Shown here one piece after another: positions 43,882-54,187 of a stretch of 64,000 bases of DNA. The stretch's first letter is position 1. Each line of letters starts with the position of its first letter. Position numbers and translations under genes: made by a program. This stretch comes from Pilatotrama ljubarskyi. Its lineage: Eukaryota > Basidiomycota > Agaricomycetes > Polyporales > Polyporaceae. The stretch covers positions 306,511 through 370,510 of the forward strand of contig MU277673.1 in assembly GCA_022385805.1 (NCBI GenBank), read 5' to 3'. A model generated the notes under the pieces. It searched no databases. It was not told the DNA's origin and worked only from the letters and a program-made list of their open reading frames with translations.

Positions 43882-46800
43882 ATGGCTCTCAGACTCACGG
43901 CGGTGTGGCTGCTACTACTGACTTACTCTGCGCTAGCTCAGCAGGCAGTTTACCAGCAATGCGGCGGTATAGGATGGCAAGTCTGTTTCGGTTGCTGCCC
44001 CTGCCATTCCGTTGATCCCTCCTCCATACAGGACCGGTGCAACCACATGTGTTTCAGGCGCTGTATGCACGAAGCTCAACGACTGTATGTACCTCGTTCG
44101 CTACGAATATATCACTGTTTATGAAGAATCACTGTGCAGATTATTCTCAATGTCTTCCGGGGAGCGCTTCATCCGCGCCACCGACTACATCAGCACCGTC
44201 CTCGCCCACGTCGCCTACAAGCACAGGCACCGCGCCTACATCCACTGGGTCAGCTCCTGCCCAAACGAGCGTCGCCAACATTTCTCCCGAGTGGGCTGCG
44301 GCATACACTAAGGTAAGAGGCGCACGATGTGGATTGATAGGCATCCCGATTGACGCTGTCCCAGGCCAAAGCTGCAGTCGCGAAGCTTTCGCTTACAGAT
44401 AAAGTCAACCTTGGGACGGGTGTCCAATGGCAAAAAGGTTCGTCTGATAGTTGGTCGGACACTCAAGGGAGTACTGACGGACGTCGGACGTAGGAGCATG
44501 TGTCGGTAACACACCTGCCATCTCTTCTATCCCTGGTTTTGGTGGCTTGTGCCTGCAAGGTAGATCTCATTTTCGAGCCAGCGTGTAGCGCGGCTGACAT
44601 CTCCTGCAGACAGTCCGGTCGGCGTGCGCTATGCCGATAAAGTATCTGCGTTCCCTCCGTAAGTGCCCTGTGGGTTAATGTCACAAGACAGGCCTGACCT
44701 GCTGATCTTCAACCCAGTGAGATCAATGTGGCTGCTACGTGAGTCGCCGCAGGGTACCAAGGACGACAGGTGATTGACAGAGCACGCAGGTTCAACCGCA
44801 CTCTCATGAGAGAGCGCGGCGCGGCGATGGGCGCGGAGTTCAAGGGTAAGGGCGTTCACGTCGCCCTTGGACCTATGATGTAAGGAGCATATGGACGGTA
44901 CGGCCATTTCTTACTCACTCCTGGTCCAGGAACTTGATGCGTGCGCCTGCCGCGGGACGTAACTGGGAAGGGTATGGCTGCATTATCTTGCCGAGACGCT
45001 ATGAAGCTGACGTGAATCCAGTGGAGGAGGCGACCCGTTCCTGTCCGGAGAGCTCGCTTTCGAGACTATTACGGGCATTCAATCTGCTGGCGTTCAGGCC
45101 TGCGCTAAGCATTACATCAACAAGTAGGTGCTACTGATACCGTCTCACGCTGGCACGCTGACGATACCATAGCGAGCAAGAGCACTTCCGTGACAGTAGC
45201 TCTTCGAACGTTGATGATCGGACGGTGAGGCCTCTCTCTTCTACGTCTCTTCTGAGAATATCAGGACTCAATTGAGGCGCATAGGAACATGAACTTTACT
45301 CGTACCCGGTAAGGCGCGCCGCCCTCGATTCGATTGAAATAGCCTCATTGTATTGTAGTTCATGCGCAGCGTACAAGCCAACGTTGCTTCGGTTATGTGC
45401 AGCTACAGTGAGTACGCATCAACCATCCCTGCTATACGCATTACTCATGTCTTCTTTGAAGACCAGAGTCAGTATCGTGTTCTGCCAGTGGGACGTGGCA
45501 CCATTGGCTCACGTCTCTATCAGTCAACGGCACGTACTCCTGCGAAAATGACAAGACGCTCAATGGCATCCTTAAGGGGGAGTTCGGATTCCAAGGATGT
45601 AAGTCGCGCCTCTAGCTTGCGATTCAACATCATCTCATCACACCCGCAGATGTTATGTCAGGTTCGCGAAAGAACATTGATACTTCCCCGGAAGCTTGCT
45701 GACTGCAGAGGTAGATTGGTGGGCCACTCACTCAGGCGCCCCCGCTGTGAATGCGGGCTTAGACGTAAGAGACTTGAATACCATTTCTATACACGCCAAC
45801 GCTGACCGGACGACAGATGACGATGCCTGGAGACACCACCCTCGGATCTGGCCAGACGTGCATGAACCGATCTCTAATGTCTATTCCTTTTGCTGACATT
45901 GCTCTACTTCAGATATTTCGGGCAAAACCTCGTGAACGCCGTCCAAAGCGGCCAGGTCCCAGAAACACGTATCGATGTCAGTGCCCTTCAATTTTTCTCT
46001 TGGGTCAATTCTCATAGTATGTCAGGACATGGCGACACGCATCCTTGCAGCATGGTAAATAGCAACGCACCCGAGCCTTCAAGGATGAATTCTGACTTAT
46101 CTTACAGGTACCTTCTTGGCCAGGACTCCGGCTTCCCTGCTGTCAACTTCAACTCTTGGAACACTGGCCAAGGGTCGCACATTGACGTGCAAGCTGACCA
46201 TAAGAAGTGCGCCCAGTCCTCCTGTTACGTACTGAGCCTCGCGCTCACCCAGGTATAAAGCTTGATTCGGACCATCGATGCTGCATCCACTGTCCTGCTT
46301 AAGAACACTGGAAACGCCCTTCCACTGAAGGCGCCGAAGACGATTGCTGTTGTCGGCAACGGTGCGGCAAACTCGTCAAAGGGACCCAACGGATACTCGG
46401 ACCGTGCAGGCGACGATGGCGTACTTGGCATGGGGTGGGGTAGCGGGTGAGCTTCGCTTGGTGCTGGTGGGGAGCCGCCGCATTGACTGAATTTTCAGTA
46501 CCGACGACTACCCCTACCTCATTGCGGTAAGTGCTGCATACATCATCGCCGTATCATCTGGCTAATTGAGGTGTTGTCAGCCTATCGATGCAATCACTAC
46601 TCGGGCCAAGGCCGACGGAACGACCGTCACGTCTTCGCTCAGCGACACGGACCTGGCGGGTGCAGCTTCAGCAGCACAGGGTAAAGAGGTTGCTTTCGTC
46701 TTCATCACGGCCGACAGCGGGTAAGTCTAATATAAAGGTGCGAGCGGACGCTCCGCTGATGCCATAACAGTGAGGGCTATCTGACCGTCGAGAACGCGGC

Positions 46801-48002
46801 TGGTGATCGCAATGACCTCAGCGCCTGGCACAATGGCGTATGTCACGATGTCGTGTGTCGTCTAAACCACACTGATGGCATTCCCATGTCTAGGATGCCC
46901 TGGTCAAGCAAGTCGCCAGCGTCAACAAGAATACCATCGTCGTAGTTAACAGTGTTGGGCCCATCAACCTTGAGCAGTGGATCAATCATCCCAATGGTGC
47001 GTCTCGTGAAATACAAGCGCTATACCATAAGCTGACGGCGACTCCATTATAGTGACCGCTCTGGTATGGCTTCCCCAGCTCCGATGGCCTCGTTAACCTC
47101 AGCCTGACGAACCGTTCCATAGGTATGGAGCGGCCTTCCAGGACAAGAAGCTGGTAACGGGCTCGTCGACGTTCTCTATGGCGCATACAACCCAAGGTAC
47201 GCCTTGATGAGGAGTACGATGTCTCCCTTCTCTGACATAATCATATATTAGCGGTCGCCTTCCCTTCACGATCGGCAAGAGCATTACCGACTACTCCGCC
47301 CAGGTCACCTACAGTGGGTCGGGTATCGTCCCGATTCCCTATACTGAGGGTCTCTTCATTGACTACCGCCACTTTGATGCTGTATGTAATACCACGGTCG
47401 TCTTCCTCCGGTGTCATCGTACTGAGCGCTGGCATCATGGAAACAGGCCGGCATTGCACCCCGCTTCGAGTTTGGCTTCGGGCTCTCGTACACCACGTTC
47501 GATTACTCGAACCTGAAGATCACTGGCTCCACCGCGGGCGGTACTCGCCAGCCCATTGGCCCCGGGGCTGCTCTCGACCCCTGGTGAGCACTTACCCACA
47601 ACGAGTCGTCGTATGAGTCACTGGCCGACGTCACCTCCAGGCTGCACGACCCCGTAGTGACCGTGACCTTCACCGTCAAGAACAACGGCACCGTAGCCGG
47701 CACTGAGGTCAGCCCCCAAAACACAGCCCTGCGGGCACTTCTGACCAATCCCCTGATAGATTCCTCAACTCTACACGTCGCCCCCGGCCTCTGCTAAATC
47801 TGCGCCGTTCAACCTCAAGGGCTTCGACAGCATCTTCCTTGCCCCTGGTCAATCCACCACGGTCACCATGACGCTTTCGCGCCTCGACTTCTCAGTGTGG
47901 GATGTTGCTTCCCAGAGCTGGCAGATGGCCAAGGGCGAGACTGGCATCTCGGTAGGCGCAAGCAGCAGGGACCTCCGTCTCAAGGGCTCGATCACAAACT
48001 AG
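43882..48002 (+). CDS. GH3 beta-glucosidase with N-terminal CBM1
   Basis: This is a secreted beta-glucosidase that would release glucose from cellobiose and short cello-oligosaccharides. A signal peptide ('[20 protein letters not shown]') precedes a family-1 carbohydrate-binding module '[21 protein letters not shown]' and '...YYSQCLPG', then a Ser/Thr/Pro linker. GH3 blocks are '[20 protein letters not shown]', '[11 protein letters not shown]', '[16 protein letters not shown]', the nucleophile motif '[12 protein letters not shown]', and '[19 protein letters not shown]' of the second domain. A fibronectin-III-like C-terminus begins near '[17 protein letters not shown]'. The stop is at 48000-48002. 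I reconstruct about 30 exons, including ones of 6 nt (45462-45467), 12 nt (45651-45662), 21 nt and 24 nt. The first intron (43977-44031) is GC-AG. This layout matches CBM1-GH3 enzymes of white-rot fungi. Confidence 0.9.
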
Positions 48003-48133
48003 AGTAGATGTTGAGCCATCTATAGGATCTCGGAGGCGCGTCTGTTCTCCTCCTTTCTGTACATGTAGGCCGGAACAACCGGTATATATAACGCGTACCG
48101 AGTACTGAGTGACGATCCGCGAACACAATGTGT

Positions 48134-49126
48134 CTACTCTGAAGCAGGAATGTTATAGACATGGCCGCCCTCAGAAGACCCGACTTCGCCTGAATGCGCG
48201 TGTCCACCGTTCGGGCCGCGACCATCTCGCTCGCTGCCGCGCTGACTGACACCGTCTGGCCCATCCTGGCCTACAGGTGTTGATTGATATCAAGTCGCGG
48301 AGGGTGAGTGCGGACTACGTACCAGAGCTGTCGTTGTCGTTCCCATTGTCGCCCGAGTCGACGTCCGAGTCGGAAAGACCAAGCTCCCCTTCATCCGACA
48401 GGAGTGATTCGTCACGCCTAGTACCGCTGCCGCTAAAGATCGTGCGGACTACCCTCCGCATGCGATGATATTCATACGCATAACCGGGCGTGGACTTGTA
48501 CGCAAATCGACTTTCCTGGTCGGAGATCTCGCTCTGTCCATGACCTTTCTGGGCGTCCCCTGTGTGAGAAAGAGTTCAATCGTCGAGCCAAGGAACGCTG
48601 AGCAATATCTTTTACCTGTAGCCGTGTGAAAAATCTGGTTGCCGACTTTGTTGACCAAGTCCGCGCCCGAAGCAGGATCGCCGTCCGTAGTAGTTGTGCT
48701 ACCACCTCCATCCCCAGCTGCGCCGCCGACCGCCGGGGCACTGTTTGAGGTTCCCCCATCCAGGTCGCCTATTGTCATAGAAGGCTTGAATCTCGCTGAA
48801 GCATGAGGTGGGTGGGTACGCTTACCAGCAGGGCGAGGCAGCATCATGCCACCATGATCAGGACCGAGACTAGGTGGCTCGGGATGCCCTGGCCGGGTTG
48901 AACTTGGTGGACGACGGTCAGCTGCCCCTTCCACTGACTGACCGCGACTATTGGCAGCGTATGGATAGGCAGTGTCTTGATACTCTCTGGGATTCTTCAC
49001 GTGGAATAAACCTGCGTTCCCTTGCAGGTCCGGTGAGAGAGGTAGGTCTGGAGAGACATTGCTCTGAGCGGAAACGGAGACCGCGGCCGCCGCCAACAGG
49101 GAAAAGGCAAGCACAGGGCTCCTCAT
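48134..49126 (-). CDS. Small secreted Asp/Ser/Gly-rich protein
   Basis: The start ATG at 49126 gives a signal peptide 'MRSPVLAFSLLAAAAVSVSA', close to those of the genes at 37405 and 49660. The first exon continues through a Pro-rich segment ('RPPSSTRPGHPEPPSLGP') and a Gly/Ser/Thr-rich segment. An intron at about 48560-48615 leads to 'GDAQKGHGQSEISDQE' and an Asp/Ser-rich acidic stretch. A last intron (from about 48321) leads to the C-terminal 'GGHAHSGEVGSSEGGHVYN' and the stop at 48134. That end resembles the GGNAYSG repeat of the 37.4-kb gene. The GH3 gene ends convergently 131 bp away. No enzyme motif was found. Splicing of the last two exons is inferred from frame and consensus. Confidence 0.65.
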
Positions 49127-49659
49127 GATGTGTTCGCCTTACTAGGGATGGGAGTACCAGGAGGAAGAAGGTAAGACACACGGTCTGCTCAGGGTAGTCG
49201 CACCATCTATTCATGTACGTTGAGGTTGCCATCTTGTGCGCCGCGTAGCAGGGGGCTGACAAGGAGGCTGCAGGTGCAGACTCAGCACTCCTTTGCAGCG
49301 CATCTGCACTATCTTCGCTGCTGTTCACTTCATGCAGGTCGCCGGGCATACTTGCGGAGACAGGAGCGCATGAGAAGCATGAAGTCAGGATAGCGGGAGA
49401 GAGTCGACTCACCAGAGCCACAACGCCAGGACTCAGTACTCACGAGGTTAGAGCGGTGAAGCCCAAAACGGCAGCCAACGATCCCGTTTTGGACGCGCAA
49501 GCTGAGATCGAGAAGCCACGGCGGGCTCTGAACCACGGCCAGCCACGAACAAAAAGCAGAACTCGAACTTGTCCAACCTCGTCTCGCAACTTCTTCGCCT
49601 CAACAACACTTACTCTACACCACCCTAATACATACCCATTCACAGACTACTCCGCCGCC
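49127..49659. other. Divergent promoter of two related secreted-protein genes
   Basis: These 533 bp lie between divergent starts whose products share a signal-peptide block. The stretch before 49660 is C/T-rich with short CAC/ACA runs. No gene is supported inside. Confidence 0.5.
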
Positions 49660-50160
49660 ATGCGCAGTCCTATCATCGCCTTCTCTCTCTTCGCGGCGGT
49701 CAGCCCGGCGCTCGTCTCGGCTGCGCCCCAGTCTCCCAGATTCAACAACGACGAGGTCACTCACCCGAGGAACACCGAGGTCAAGGTCCCCGAGCGCTTC
49801 GCATTCCCGCGTGCCGACTCGCTACCCTTCCTGGCCGACTTGGCGGACACCTCCAAGTCCCAGCCGCCGAAGTCGAACGAGGGTCACAAGCCGAACGATA
49901 CTCCCCAGAGCGTCCAAGCCGCGAAGGAAGCTGGCAGCCAAGGCAACGGCCTCCCCCTCCTCAACCCGGCCAACCAAGGCAACCAGAACAGCGCTGCCAA
50001 CACCGACAGCGGCAGAACCCCGGAGAAGCCCAGGCTTCCTGAGCAGCCAAACCGTGAGACTCGCCCTCCGAACGACACCCCTCGCCCTCCGAACGACACC
50101 CCTCGCCCTCCGAACGATACCCCTCGAACTCCCAAGACCGGTATGGGCGCTCAAGACTAG
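49660..50160 (+). CDS. Small secreted protein with Arg-Pro-Pro-Asn-Asp-Thr-Pro repeats
   Basis: One exon of 166 residues starts at the ATG at 49660. The signal peptide 'MRSPIIAFSLFAAVSPALVS' is nearly the same as in the divergent neighbour and resembles the 37.4-kb gene. The mature part is hydrophilic, rich in Asn, Pro, Gln and Lys, with no cysteines. Near the C-terminus three perfect copies of the heptapeptide RPPNDTP occur, encoded by a 21-nt tandem repeat (50062-50124). The product is likely extracellular; function is unknown. Confidence 0.7.
   Translation: MRSPIIAFSLFAAVSPALVSAAPQSPRFNNDEVTHPRNTEVKVPERFAFPRADSLPFLADLADTSKSQPPKSNEGHKPNDTPQSVQAAKEAGSQGNGLPLLNPANQGNQNSAANTDSGRTPEKPRLPEQPNRETRPPNDTPRPPNDTPRPPNDTPRTPKTGMGAQD
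50062..50124 (+). repeat. 21-nt coding tandem repeat, three copies
   Basis: Three adjacent 21-nt units encode RPPNDTP. The first two are identical, and the third differs by one silent change (GAC to GAT). Such near-identical units suggest recent expansion. Confidence 0.9.
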
Positions 50161-50722
50161 GATGTCGCGGCTGCCAGGGAGGATGCTCCCGGTACTTGTG
50201 TTTTTTTGGTCGCGGTGAGTACTACTATTCTATCGGCAGTGAGTCCCTAATCGTTCAGGGTTGTAGGCCTCGCATGCATACCTGGAGTTCCGTGGAGACG
50301 GGGTGAAGACGGAGGGAATACATTCTGGACAGGTTATGCATTTGTCTGTGGCGATGGTTGAGGAATGCATGATGACCGGTACCTTCGAGACATTCGAAGA
50401 ATCGGACTTTTCGCCACAAGACCCAACGGAGCACGGATCGGAAGCTGAACAATGATAGATAGGGGAAAGCACAGGCCTACTGCACACAATGACAAGAGAG
50501 AAGTGAGCGAGGACGAAAGCCGACACTACACAGGTACCAGCTACAGTGGAGCAGGCGCTCCGTTCGTCGTTCGACTTGAGACCCATAGGGAGCAAGAATG
50601 AGTGGGGAACGGTCTGCAACACGATTAGAACGGGCATAGAAGCCAAAGTCATAATAGCACACTTTAAAGAGACACAGTCGATGATGCTACAGTCGGGGTC
50701 GAGAGTGCGATCGATATAAACG
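50161..50722. other. Convergent intergenic region
   Basis: 562 bp of 3' sequence lie between the secreted-protein gene and the RNA-binding-protein gene. A T7 run is at about 50200. No gene is supported. Confidence 0.45.
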
Positions 50723-52221
50723 TTAAGCCTGACCCTGCGCGTCGGGTGCAGCTCCGGGCGCCTGCTGGCCATAATATCCTTCAGAAGTCAAAGTCAGCGG
50801 ATAGGCCCTTGTTGACAGCACACCGTCTACTCACCTCCCCAATAATTCGAGTAATAAGAACTAGGATCAGCACCAGCCCACTGTCCCTGTGCCTGCGTTG
50901 CGGCCGCGGCATCTGCGGGCGCCTGGCCACCAATCATGGGAGCGGTCGGAGCGACCGGGCTCGCCATGCCAGGCGCTGCGGCACCAGGTGTGCCAGCGGC
51001 AGCAGGCTGGTTCGGGAAGCCACCGTAGGCACCGAAGCCGTATTGACCGTAGGTGTTCGGTTGGGGCATGCCGTACATGGGCTGTCACGCCGAGCCAATC
51101 AGCATATAGCCACCCTCCAGTCTTACAAGAAACGCACCAAGTTGTATGGCGCGGCAGCGGGCGTGGGACTCATCGAGCCCGTGCTCATTGCGGCACCGCT
51201 GTCGCGGTCCTTGCCCCAGCTGCACTTGATCGGACGACCGTGCACGAGCTGGCCTTGGAGCTGCACGATAGCCATGGCGGCGTGCTCGTGCGTGTCGAGC
51301 TTGACGAATGCGAAGCCACGGTCGGCCTGCATGCGGATCTCGGAGAGGTAGCCGATGGACTGGAAGAGCGGGATGAGGTCCGCCTGCGTAGCGTACGGGA
51401 CAAGGTTGCCGACGTAGACGGTGGTGTTGTATGCGGGGGTCTGCTGGACCACCGACTCGTACGAGAGCGGGCCGCCCTGGAAGTTCATCGGCGCCGGCGC
51501 ACCTCCGCCTATGCTCGCGCTGCGGGGAGGGCCGCCCGCGGCACCCTGAGTCTTCTGGTTGGCCCAGTTGACGCGGATGGCGCGGGAGCCAAGCCATTCG
51601 CCGTTCATGGTCGCAATGGCCTGCTCGGCATCGGTCTTGTCTCGGAACGCGAGGAAGCCGTAGCCGCGGGACTTGCCAGAGTTCATGTCCCACATCACAC
51701 GGGCATCGGAGAGGGTGCCGAACGCGCTGAAGGCCTTGGCCAGCACTTCATCGTTGACCTCGGGACTGAGGTCGCCGACGAAGACGTGGTAGTGGTTGCT
51801 GGTATCCTCCTTGTTCTGCTGGCCCTGGTAGGCCCAGTTGACACGGATCTCAGTGTCGAAGATCTTGCGACCGTTGAGCGTCTGAAGGGCGGTCTCGGCG
51901 GCGCGCATGTCCATGTACTCGACGAAGCCATAGTTCAGCCCACCGTGCTGGTAGTTGCGGTCGGGGATGATCTTGACGTGTTGGACGGGACCAGCCACGG
52001 CGAAAATCTCGGTGAGCATGTACTCGGTGACTCGGGGACTGAGGTTTCCGACGTAGAGATGCGCGCGTCTCTGTAAAGGTCATCAAACGTCCATGACGTG
52101 TGGAACAAAAGCAAGACAACGCATCGAGTAGGTGCGGCCCCGGTCAGCGTTTGCAGAGCTGGAATATGTGGAAACCACGTACCGGAGCCTCAGCCGGCGA
52201 CATACCACCCATAGCGTTCAT
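50723..52221 (-). CDS. Three-RRM RNA-binding protein, TIA-1/Pub1 type
   Basis: This is a cytoplasmic/nuclear poly(U)/AU-binding protein that likely acts in mRNA stability and stress granules. The start ATG at 52221 ('MNAMGGMSPAEAP') splices to RRM1 ('AHLYVGNLSPRVTEYMLTEI', RNP1 'LNYGFVEYMD'). RRM2 follows ('YHVFVGDLSPEVNDEVLAKA', RNP1 'KSRGYGFLAF'), then RRM3 ('TTVYVGNLVPYATQADLIPL', RNP1 'ADRGFAFVKL'). The C-terminus is low-complexity, rich in Gln, Ala, Gly and Tyr ('YGMPQPNTYGQYGFGAYGG', then '...YYGQQAPGAAP'), typical of prion-like tails. The stop is at 50723. Four exons. Spacing and RRM types match TIA-1/Pub1 rather than Nam8 or poly(A)-binding protein. Confidence 0.9.
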
Positions 52222-52677
52222 TGTAGCAGAGAGAATATGAAATCGTTAGGCCTGAGATGAGGACGGATGAGCTTTGGATCCTGAGCCAGATAATTGCGCG
52301 CTGATATGTACAGAGCGAAAATTGACACAAGGACAGGGAAGGGATGAAGGAGACAAGTCCGTGACAGACAGAGGAGAGAGAGATGGGACCGAGAGAGGAG
52401 CAGAGAGAGAGGAGAGAGAGAAACGGAGAGGAAGAGAGAGAAACGGACAGACAAGAGCCTTGACAAGTCAGGAGACAGTGGACCGTTGCAAAGATGCGTC
52501 TGCCCGTAGCCGCCCACATCCCCCCCCCTCGGTTATCTCCGACACTCCCCGTAATCGTAATCAGCTGCCCCCCGGCGCTCACTCAGCAGCGGACAAACAC
52601 TCTATTCTAGCCATGGAAAATTGCAGAACCACTACGAGTAGACCCCCATCCATAACACGGCGCTATACTACGTCCGA
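52222..52677. promoter_or_regulatory. Promoter/5' UTR of the TIA-1-type gene with a GA/CT tract
   Basis: This lies between the TIA-1-type start and the prohibitin stop. A strongly purine-biased stretch on the plus strand (52371-52446, mostly GAGA and GGAGAG) reads as a CT-rich tract on the coding strand, 150-225 nt upstream of the ATG. CT-rich blocks are common in fungal housekeeping promoters. Confidence 0.55.
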
Positions 52678-53955
52678 CTACTTCCGAGGGAACACAGGCG
52701 GCGTAGGTACATTCAGCAGCACATTGCCTCCACCGCTCGGGATGTACGTGACGTTCGGGTTTGTCACCAGCGACTGCACGATCGCCTTGCTTGCCTCGAT
52801 CTTCCTGAACGCGATGAACCCATCGCCAGCCTTCTCCAGAGCCCGCGAGATTGTTGCCGCCGCCTCGGCCTCGCCTTCAGCGCGAATGACCGCCGCCTGG
52901 CGTTCTTGCTCCGCCTGGGATGATTTTAGCTAGAGTTCACGCTCCGGTAGAAGCATCGAACGCACCTTTTCGACGATGAACTTCGCGCGCTCGGCATCTG
53001 TAGCAAGCACTCACGTCAGCGTTCCGACTCAGCGTACGCTTGTCCACCGCTACGCACCTTGCTGAGCGATTTGCTTCGCCTCGACGGCCTAAGCATGGCA
53101 TGTTAGCAAGGCCATCACGAACGTACAGCACCCGACGCATATACCTGGGTGAATTCCTGCAGGTGGATGGTGTCACTTCTGGGAACGTCGGATCATTCTA
53201 ACAGCCAAGCGCACCTTCCCGAACGTAAGATGGGTGATGGATACGTCTTCCAGTACGATGTTGAACTCCCCAGCGCGCTGAAGAAGGTCCTCGCGGATTC
53301 GTGAAGACACCTGAAGCGGTCGTTGATCCTCTGCGAGCGGAGGTGGGAACAGCTCTTGACAACATACCACTTCACGCTGAGTGATCAACTCTGCAGCATC
53401 AAATTGTGCGACAATGCTCTTCAGAACTTCATTGCCAATGGAGGGCAGCACCCTCTCGTCGTAGTCCTGACCCAGGGTCTTGTAGATGTTGGGAAGGTGC
53501 TCGATGTCTGGCCGTGAGAGGACACGGAGGGTGATAGAGACCATCTGCAAGTCCTTGGAGCCCGTGGTCGTCGAGATGTTCTAGGGAGCTATGTCAGTTT
53601 ATCGGGTAGTTGCCTCCGGTATATGACTTACCCTGGGTTTGATACGGCAATCGTAGAGGATGGCCTTTTGCAGCCAGGGGACGAGGAAGTGCGTACCCTC
53701 AGACGAGGCCTGTGAGGCATGAATCAATGTACCACCTCCCGAGTCAAAGCAGCCTGGCCACATACCTTGTCCTTCACACCCGAGAAACGGTCGAACATTA
53801 CCGCCCTGTGCCCTCCAGGAACATCGTAGATGCTGGCTTGAACAGTAGCAACCGCAATAGCGACCGGCACTAGGGATACCTAGAATTAAGGCAAATGAAA
53901 CTACTTTATAAAGCCACAAACCTATGAGCCTGTTTGCGAGCTGAGGGAGGGACAT
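52678..53955 (-). CDS. phb1: Prohibitin 1
   Basis: Prohibitin is an SPFH/band-7 protein that forms ring complexes with Phb2 in the mitochondrial inner membrane. Exon 1 from the ATG at 53955 ('[11 protein letters not shown]') splices, using the CCTAG acceptor, to the membrane-anchor region '[17 protein letters not shown]'. Then come '[16 protein letters not shown]', '[19 protein letters not shown]', '[20 protein letters not shown]', '[20 protein letters not shown]' and '[17 protein letters not shown]'. The C-terminal coiled coil ('[20 protein letters not shown]') follows and the protein ends at the stop at 52678. About seven exons. Sequence blocks match Phb1 rather than the longer Phb2. Confidence 0.93.
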
Positions 53956-54187
53956 GTTGTGGACCTCGCGAGACCGGGCGCTGCAGAGGATGCTCAAGGG
54001 GAGAACGCGGAGGAAGCGGATGAAGCGCGTCACCTCCGGCACCCCAACGTGGACCCGATCTGAATCTTGGGCGTCTCAGGCCTCTGAGTTGAGACTACCG
54101 CTCTGCACACAAGCCTGCGATGACTTACGGTGGAAGGACAGCAACTTGCAGTAGTACTGGTACCGACCTATGGGAATGTATTGAATT

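Noticed and set aside
48075..48092. TATATATAA-like element
   Set aside because: It lies between two convergent stop codons, so it is 3' flanking sequence rather than a promoter.
48795..48826. Possible intron in the 49126 secreted-protein gene
   Set aside because: Donor and acceptor exist, but the intron would be only about 30 nt, shorter than every other intron in the window, and the frame is open through it.
50889..52076. A 395-codon plus-strand open frame
   Set aside because: It lies antisense to the three RRM domains of the TIA-1-type gene. High GC at third positions opens antisense frames, and its translation is Arg/His-rich without any motif.
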